64,000 bases of DNA from Kitasatospora sp. NBC_00315 (GTDB lineage: Bacteria; Actinomycetota; Actinomycetes; Streptomycetales; Streptomycetaceae): contig NZ_CP108025.1 of the NCBI RefSeq assembly GCF_041435095.1, forward strand, positions 558,001 to 622,000, in the 5' to 3' direction. Shown here piece after piece: positions 58,621 to 64,000 of the stretch; positions within the stretch are counted from its first letter, which is position 1, and each line of letters starts with the position of its first letter. The position numbers and the translations under genes were made by a program. Below the pieces are notes generated by a model. The model did no database searches and was not told where the DNA came from. It was given only the letters and a program-made list of their open reading frames with translations.

Positions 58621-59895
58621 GTGTCGCTGCGCACCCTCGGAGTGTCCGTGAGCCTGGTCCTGCTGCTCGCGGCCTGTTCGACGGCCCCGGCACCGACCGC
58701 CGGGGCGTCCGCGACGACACCCCGGGAGCCCGCCGTCCGCTCGACCTCACCGCAGCCCCCGGGGACACCGACACCCTCGCCCCCGGCGCTGTCGCCGCTT
58801 CCCGGCCCGACCACCGGCCCGACGACCGGCCCGAGCACGGGTGCGAGCCCGCGCCCGGCCGCCGGTGCGAGCCCCGGCCGGAGCGCCGAGCCGACCGCGG
58901 AACAGCTGGCCGGGCAGCGCGTCGTCTACTCGTACCGGGGCCCCACCCCGCCCGAGGCGCTGTTCGAGGACATCCGCGCGGGCCGGGCGGCCGGCGTGAT
59001 CTTCTTCGGCGAGAACATCCCCGACACGGCCCGGCTGAAGGCGGTCGTGGCGCAGCTGCGGGAGGCCCAGCGGCAGAGTCCGGTGCAGGCACCGCTTTTG
59101 CTGATGACCGACCAGGAGGGCGGCCAGATCCGCCGGCTGCCCGGCGAGCCCGTCCAGTCGGCGAAGGAGGTCGGGCTCGCCGCCGACCCGGACGCCGCCG
59201 CGACCCGGACGGGCCGGGCCGCCGGGGAGAACCTGGCCGGGGTGGGCCTGAACGTCAACCTCGCGCCCGTACTGGACGTCTACGACACCCCGGGCAACTT
59301 CATCGACCGGACGCAACGGTCCTACGGCAAGGACCCGGAGGCCGTCGCCTCGCTCGGGTCCGCCTTCGTCACCGCGCAGCAGCAGGCCGGGGTGGCGGCC
59401 ACCGCCAAGCACTTCCCCGGTCTCGGCTCCGCCCCGGCCGGCAGCGACACCGACACCGGCCCGGTGACCCTGCCGGTCGCACTGACGGTGCTGCGCGACG
59501 TGGACGAGGCGCCGTACTCGGACGCCGTGGCCGCCGGGGTCGATCTCGTCATGCTGTCCTGGGCGGTGTACCCCGCGCTGGATCCGGACCGGCCCGCCGG
59601 CCTCTCGCGCACCGTCGTTCAGCAGGAGCTGCGCGAGCGGCTCGGCTTCCGGGGCGTCACGATCACCGACGCCCTGGAGGCCGGGTCACTGGCCGCGTTC
59701 GGCACCCCCGGCCAGCGCGCGGTCGCCGCCGCGGCCGCCGGGATGGACCTGGTGCTCTGCTCGGCCCGGGACACGGTCCAGGGCGAGCAGGCGACCACCG
59801 CGCTCGCCGACGCCCTGGACGCCGGCAGCCTGGATCGGGCCGAGTTCACGGCCGCCGCGGCCCGGGTCACCGCCCTGCGCGAGGCACTCGGCTGA
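58621..59895 (+). CDS. GH3 beta-N-acetylhexosaminidase-like lipoprotein
   Basis: A 424-residue exported glycosidase. The signal ends in the lipobox LLAAC (Cys19), followed by a Pro/Thr/Ser-rich linker to about residue 95. The GH3 domain has MTDQEGGQIRRLPGEP, the KHFPGLG motif with its His (about residue 264) and FRGVTITDALEAGSL, whose Asp is the expected nucleophile. It probably removes N-acetylglucosamine from wall fragments like NagZ, but outside the cell. The GTG at 58621 follows GGAGGGAGACGAGC. Confidence 0.9.
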   Translation: MSLRTLGVSVSLVLLLAACSTAPAPTAGASATTPREPAVRSTSPQPPGTPTPSPPALSPLPGPTTGPTTGPSTGASPRPAAGASPGRSAEPTAEQLAGQRVVYSYRGPTPPEALFEDIRAGRAAGVIFFGENIPDTARLKAVVAQLREAQRQSPVQAPLLLMTDQEGGQIRRLPGEPVQSAKEVGLAADPDAAATRTGRAAGENLAGVGLNVNLAPVLDVYDTPGNFIDRTQRSYGKDPEAVASLGSAFVTAQQQAGVAATAKHFPGLGSAPAGSDTDTGPVTLPVALTVLRDVDEAPYSDAVAAGVDLVMLSWAVYPALDPDRPAGLSRTVVQQELRERLGFRGVTITDALEAGSLAAFGTPGQRAVAAAAAGMDLVLCSARDTVQGEQATTALADALDAGSLDRAEFTAAAARVTALREALG

Positions 59896-60505
59896 CTCCG
59901 GCCGCCCCGAGCCCCCGCCGTGTGCGGGGGCGCGCGACCGGTGGCGGCGGCTCGGCCGGGTACGCCTGCGGGCCGGCGGCCCGAGGGAGTGGGCGAGCTG
60001 ACGCACCGGCCGAGGAGCGGCGCGTCGGCTCGCCCACCGCACCGGCCGCGGAGCGGCGCCGAGTCGGCGCCCACGGGCCGGACCGCTGGGGCGGGCCGCG
60101 GCGGCTGCCGGAGAAGGTAACGATTCCGTCATCATCTGAACACGTTCATGTTGACCTTGAGACTGAATAGCCCCAGCTCAGATGGCATCTGACGGACCAA
60201 AGCCCACAAAATTATGAGATGACAGGTGGTGGTTTCGCGCAGAGGATGTCTGCAGTCGCCTGTGGATCGCCTCCACCGGCACGCAGCCTTCACGTGTCCA
60301 GGGGGGACCAGGTGGATCGGCGTCATCGCGCGTGCGTCATGAGCGTCACCGTCGGCATGCCGGGGACCGCCCCGCCGACTCACTGACCGGACCGCCGCCG
60401 CCGTTCCTGCGGGACCGGACGAGCCGCGCCGGTCCGCGCGCCCGGACCACCGGCCGCACAGCGGACACATGGGGAACACACCACCAATCAGGGGAGAGCA
60501 CCACC
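59896..60505. promoter_or_regulatory. Control region upstream of paralogue B
   Basis: A 610-base gap. 60115-60250 is clearly richer in A and T than its surroundings and includes the inverted repeat TGAAC-AC-GTTCA (60137-60148) and AAAATTATGAGATGACAGG, so it probably contains the promoter. Ribosome site AGGGGAGAG is at 60490-60498. An open frame on the minus strand here was judged spurious. Confidence 0.5.
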
Positions 60506-63304
60506 GTGCGCGCACGCCACACCGTCGGGCTGGCCACCGCCGGCCTGATCACCGCCCTCGGACTGCCGGCGCCCGTCGCAGCAGCCGAGGTGACGATCCT
60601 CCACGTCAACAACACCGTGGGGGGTACCTGCTCGGACTCCGGACCGGGCAGCGAAGCGACGCCGTTCTGCTCGATCGGCCGGGCGGCCGAGCTCGTCGAA
60701 GCCGGACAGACCGTCCAGGTCGAGGGGGACCGCGGCTACGACGAGAACGTGACGCTCACCCACTCCGGCACCCCGGACAAACCGATCACCTTCCGCGGCG
60801 CCATGGCTCCCGGCAACAGCGACACCGCCTGGCTCGCCGGTGACGACACGACGACCGGCCGGCCGACGGTCACCCTGACCGGCGTCCACGACGTCGCGAT
60901 CCAGCGCCTCGGCGTCGTCAACGGCGTCGCCGTCACGAACTCCAGCCGGGTCACCCTGGAGGACGTCAAGTCCTTCGCCTCCAACGTGCCGTCCTTCGAC
61001 GTGAACGGCGGCAGCGGGGTCACCATCCGGCGCAGCTGGATCTACCCGGGTTCCACGTCCGGCGTGCTGATCCACGGCGGCGCCGACGGAACCGTCGTCA
61101 GCCACAACCAGGTGAGCCCCGGCCGGACCGTGTCGATCGAGGCGGCCGACGCCACCCGTACCGCCGTCGTCAACAACACCGTGCAGCGCGGCTGCGGACC
61201 GGCCATCGCCCTCACCGGCGCCGCCACCGACAGCACGGTCGTCAACAACGTGCTCGCCGCGCAGACGGCGGACCGGCTCCCCGACTGGGCCTGCGCCGCC
61301 GGCTCGTCGGCCACCGAGATCTCGGTGGCGGCGGCGGCCCTGCCCGGCACCCGTACCGACTACAACGCGCTGATCCCGAACGCGGGCGCCACCGCGTACT
61401 CCTGGAACGGCGCGGCCTACCAGGATCTCGCCGCCTTCCGGGCCGCGACCGGTCAGGGCGCCCACGACCTGCTGCTGCCTCCGGCCACCACCTACATCAT
61501 CGCGGAGGGGTCGCCTCTGATCGACTCCGCCGATGCCACCGCGCCGGGCGCGCTCGCCACGGACCAGGCCGGCCGCCCGGCCGCCGACGACCCGAACGTC
61601 CCCAACACCGGTACCGGCATCGGCTACCTGGACCGCGGGGCCACCGAGCTCCAGGACAAGCTCTCCGGCGTCACGCTGACGGTCGACCGGCCCTGGGCCC
61701 CGATCGGCACGACGGTCACGGCGACCGCCAAGGCGACCGACGACTGGCCGGCCGCGCTGACCTACCACTTCGACTTCGGCGACGGCACCGTGGTCGACAC
61801 GGCGTCGCCCAGCGCCGGCCACGTCTACGCCACCGTCGGCGACCGCACCGTCAAGGTCACCGCGACCAACGGCGTCGGCACCGCGGTGAGCAGCCAGGAC
61901 GTCGCGGTCAAGGCCACCCTGCCGGACCAGCTGGCGCCCGCCTTCACGGTCGCGGACGTCCTGCCCACCTCGACCGACCCGATCGGCCACACCCCGCCGC
62001 TCTCGGTCACGGTGGACACCGGCGCCACCGCCTCCTCCTGGCCGATCACCGCCTCGACGGTGGACTTCGGCGACGGCACCGGCGCCGTCACGGTGACCTA
62101 CCCGGCCGGCACCGGCCACACCTACACCACGCCGGGCGACTACACGGTCAAGCTCACCGTGCGGGACGACCACGGCCACTCGGCCGTGAGCAGCAAGGTC
62201 TTCCGCGCCGCGTACGCCCCGTCGGGCTACCTGCCGACCGACGCGTACCGGGTGCTGGACACCCGGCAGGTCGGGAACGGCGGCGGCGCGGCGGGCGGCG
62301 TCGTCCAGACCGTGAAGATCCCGATCGGCCTGGCCCGCCCGGGAGCCGTGGTCTCCGGGTCCATCGCCTCGGTGGTGCTCAACCTGACCGCGACCGGGGC
62401 CACCGAGGACACCCACCTCACCGTCTGGCCCGCCGGCCAGCCGCGCCCGGCCACCTCCAACCTCAACATCGCCGCCGGGAGGACGACAGCCAACCTGGTC
62501 ACCGTCCCGCTGGGCGCCGGTGAGTCCGTCAACGTCGTGGTCAACTCCGGCCGGGCGCAGGTCGTGCTCGACGTCGTCGGCTACTACCAGCCCAACGTCG
62601 GCGACCGGTTCACCACCGGCACGCCCACCCGCCTGCTCGACACCCGTACCGGCACCAGGCTCGGCGCCGACGAGACCCGCCGGGTGAAGGTCGCCGGGGT
62701 CAACGGCGTCCCGGCCAACGCCACCGCGGTCACGGTCAACCTGACCTCCACGGACGCGACGGCCGACACCTTCTTCACGCTCTGGTCGGGCGACCGGGCC
62801 CGCCCGGTCAGCACCAGTCTCAACCCGACGCCGCGCCAGGACCGTTCGAACCAGGTGATCGTGCCGATCGGAGCCGACGGCACCATCAGCCTGTACAACC
62901 ACGAGGGTTCGGCGCAGGCCGTCGTGGACGTCTTCGGCTGGTACGCCCCGGACGGCCAGAGCCTCTACACCCCCGTCAGCCCGCTGCGCCTGGGTGACAC
63001 CCGGACGGGATCGGGCGGCAAGCCCGGCGCGGACAGCACCACCGTGTTCGGCGGCGTCCCGGCCGGCGCGACGGCGGCCGTCCTCAACGTCACCGCGGTG
63101 GAGCCCACCGACAGCAGCTACCTCACGGTGTTCGCCCACGGCTCCGCGCGACCTGTGACCAGCAACCTCAACGTGCAGCCCGGCGTCACCGTGGCCAACC
63201 AGGTGACCACCCCGGTCGGCCCGGACGGAAGGTTCGACGTCTACAACCACGCGGGCAGTACGCACCTCGCGGCGGACCTGCTGGGCTACTTCAGCAAGCC
63301 CTGA
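60506..63304 (+). CDS. Secreted beta-helix / PKD / LDTR-repeat protein, paralogue B
   Basis: A 932-residue exported protein with the same plan as paralogue A: signal peptide to about residue 28, the block DSGPGSEATPFCSIGRAAEL, beta-helix repeats (about 60-290), two PKD domains (about 385-468 and 475-568, each with FGDGT) and three repeats starting RVLDTRQV, RLLDTRTG and RLGDTRTG at about 582, 707 and 826. It also ends GYFSKP. Length and domain positions differ from A by only a few residues, so the two arose by duplication. The GTG at 60506 has AGGGGAGAG upstream. A hairpin terminator follows. Confidence 0.86.
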   Translation: MRARHTVGLATAGLITALGLPAPVAAAEVTILHVNNTVGGTCSDSGPGSEATPFCSIGRAAELVEAGQTVQVEGDRGYDENVTLTHSGTPDKPITFRGAMAPGNSDTAWLAGDDTTTGRPTVTLTGVHDVAIQRLGVVNGVAVTNSSRVTLEDVKSFASNVPSFDVNGGSGVTIRRSWIYPGSTSGVLIHGGADGTVVSHNQVSPGRTVSIEAADATRTAVVNNTVQRGCGPAIALTGAATDSTVVNNVLAAQTADRLPDWACAAGSSATEISVAAAALPGTRTDYNALIPNAGATAYSWNGAAYQDLAAFRAATGQGAHDLLLPPATTYIIAEGSPLIDSADATAPGALATDQAGRPAADDPNVPNTGTGIGYLDRGATELQDKLSGVTLTVDRPWAPIGTTVTATAKATDDWPAALTYHFDFGDGTVVDTASPSAGHVYATVGDRTVKVTATNGVGTAVSSQDVAVKATLPDQLAPAFTVADVLPTSTDPIGHTPPLSVTVDTGATASSWPITASTVDFGDGTGAVTVTYPAGTGHTYTTPGDYTVKLTVRDDHGHSAVSSKVFRAAYAPSGYLPTDAYRVLDTRQVGNGGGAAGGVVQTVKIPIGLARPGAVVSGSIASVVLNLTATGATEDTHLTVWPAGQPRPATSNLNIAAGRTTANLVTVPLGAGESVNVVVNSGRAQVVLDVVGYYQPNVGDRFTTGTPTRLLDTRTGTRLGADETRRVKVAGVNGVPANATAVTVNLTSTDATADTFFTLWSGDRARPVSTSLNPTPRQDRSNQVIVPIGADGTISLYNHEGSAQAVVDVFGWYAPDGQSLYTPVSPLRLGDTRTGSGGKPGADSTTVFGGVPAGATAAVLNVTAVEPTDSSYLTVFAHGSARPVTSNLNVQPGVTVANQVTTPVGPDGRFDVYNHAGSTHLAADLLGYFSKP

Positions 63305-63320
63305 CCGTAACCCGCCCCAC

Positions 63321-63360
63321 CGACGGGCCCGCTGGTTCATCCGAACCGGCGGGCCCGTCG
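63321..63360. terminator. Terminator after paralogue B
   Basis: Arms CGACGGGCCCGCTGGTTC (63321-63338) and GAACCGGCGGGCCCGTCG (63343-63360) pair over 18 bases with one G-U pair and a four-base loop, 16 bases after the stop codon. Confidence 0.88.
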
Positions 63361-63515
63361 CGTGTCCGCCGGCCGCGGGGCCCGGACACTCCGGGCGGGT
63401 CTGGGCGATTCTGAGCCGACTTGTTCATGTCACACCGCAACAGCCTTGTGAATTCGGCATGTTGAGTGACGGAAGCCGTTGTGCCGAGCCGCCGGCGGCC
63501 CCTACCTTCAGGGCC

Positions 63516-63602
63516 ATGGCAGCAGGAGTGATCCTCTCCGCGCGGCTGCACGTCGACTTCGGACGGCTGCAGAGCGCGCTGTGTCCGGTCGGCCCGGCGT
63601 AA
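63516..63602 (+). CDS. Small leader peptide (cysteine-attenuator type)
   Basis: A 28-residue frame, MAAGVILSARLHVDFGRLQS followed by ALCPVGPA. The Arg-Leu-His-Val-Asp-x2-Arg-x2-Ser-Ala-x-Cys pattern is that of the putative leader peptides found before sulfur-metabolism genes in Streptomyces. In mycobacteria, similar upstream frames ending in Cys codons regulate downstream genes by cysteine-responsive attenuation. Here it lies 189 bases upstream of a sulfatase gene, in the right orientation. A promoter is likely in the AT-richer stretch 63420-63470. Only one Cys codon is present, so the strength of any attenuation is unclear. Confidence 0.72.
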   Translation: MAAGVILSARLHVDFGRLQSALCPVGPA

Positions 63603-63791
63603 CGCTCTCCCGTCCCCGGCGAGAGCCGCCACGGCCGTCCTCCGGCGATGCCCGTGGCCCTGACCGGCGTGCGCCGTCCACGCGCGCCCGGCCCGGCCGA
63701 CGACCGCCGGCAGCACACCGCCCCACCCACGCGCCGTCTCGCCGACGGCGCGCTCCGCCCCATGCCCTCCGCCATGAAAGGGACTTCCCCG

Positions 63792-64000
63792 ATGAGCCGG
63801 AACGATCAACCCCAGGTCGGACGCCGCGGTTTCCTGGCCGGCGCCGCCGCCGTGGCCGCCACCGCCGCCGTCCCCACCCTCACCGGCACGGCCGCCGCGG
63901 CCGCGCCCGCGACGGCGGCCGCCCGGCCGAACATCCTGGTCATCCTCACCGACGACCAGCCCAAGCAGACCGAGTGGGCCACCCCCAGGACGGTCGACTG
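63792..64000 (+). CDS. Tat-exported sulfatase, N-terminal part
   Basis: The first about 70 residues of a gene that continues beyond the right edge. GRRGFLAGAAAV is a twin-arginine signal, followed by an Ala-rich region and RPNILVILTDDQPKQTEWA. The last part is the metal-binding start of type I sulfatases, where the two Asp residues bind calcium. The Cys/Ser-x-Pro-x-Arg site is outside the window. AAAGGGA lies before the ATG at 63792; an in-frame ATG at 63774 is an alternative. With the leader peptide upstream it is probably induced when sulfur is scarce. Confidence 0.88.
   Translation, partial: MSRNDQPQVGRRGFLAGAAAVAATAAVPTLTGTAAAAAPATAAARPNILVILTDDQPKQTEWATPRTVD

Noticed and set aside
60132..60515. 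127-residue minus-strand frame upstream of paralogue B
   Set aside because: It has no ribosome site, atypical composition and no homology, and it covers the AT-rich control region.
1..64000. tRNA, rRNA or tmRNA genes
   Set aside because: No cloverleaf with a plausible anticodon arm and TTCGA-type loop, and no rRNA-like segment, was noticed on either strand; a dedicated search was not possible.

Overview
The window is high-GC actinomycete DNA. GTG and TTG starts are frequent, third codon positions are almost always G or C, and Tat or lipoprotein secretion signals, F420-type enzymes and a 25-residue bL37 ribosomal gene are present. This points to Streptomycetaceae (Streptomyces or Kitasatospora); the genus is inference. 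No rRNA, tRNA or CRISPR array was found.

Positions 1-11993 hold what looks like an unusual natural-product locus. Nine minus-strand genes run from 8017 down past the left edge, and all but one junction overlap by a few bases. They encode a paired thiamine-diphosphate E1 alpha/beta enzyme, two PLP aminotransferases, a free-standing carrier protein, an RraA-like protein, a cytochrome P450, a class II aminoacyl-tRNA-synthetase-like amino acid:carrier-protein ligase, and the start of a condensation-domain-like protein. A luciferase-like (LLM) oxidoreductase lies upstream on the same strand. Divergent to it are an O-methyltransferase, a DUF1116 protein and a PhyH dioxygenase. The inferred logic is an amino acid loaded on a discrete carrier protein by a tRNA-synthetase relative, oxidised while tethered, then released or coupled.

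Positions 12254-17112 are a compact class III lanthipeptide locus of the SapB/AmfS type: LanKC synthetase, a 45-residue precursor with two SxxSxxxC rings, and one ABC exporter.

Positions 18014-31268 hold general genes (DinB, cation/proton antiporter, lytic transglycosylase, YcxB-like) and a sugar system: a YtfQ-YtfR-YtfT-YjfF ABC importer and a secreted GH54 arabinofuranosidase with a ricin-type lectin. Four LacI-type operators sharing GTKARCGYTMAC lie in front of these genes and suggest one arabinose-related regulon. The LacI regulator is not in the window.

Positions 31590-46954 are a mosaic of single genes: cupin, bL37, LysR with a divergent EamA exporter, an XRE regulator, a CysRS-like protein without its HIGH motif, a secreted metalloprotease, TetR with a DUF1772 protein, an F420-type nitroreductase, a secreted multidomain protein and a PAS-SpoIIE phosphatase. 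Several GC-rich tandem repeats sit between them.

Positions 47045-49749 are bracketed by inverted repeats of an IS5-type element and contain an SdsA-type alkylsulfatase gene plus a broken transposase. The rest holds a proline iminopeptidase, a 2-hydroxyacid dehydrogenase, an aldo/keto reductase, two secreted paralogues (beta-helix, two PKD domains, three LDTR repeats) around a YCII protein and a GH3 lipoprotein, and finally a Tat-exported sulfatase preceded by a small leader peptide of the cysteine-attenuator type.
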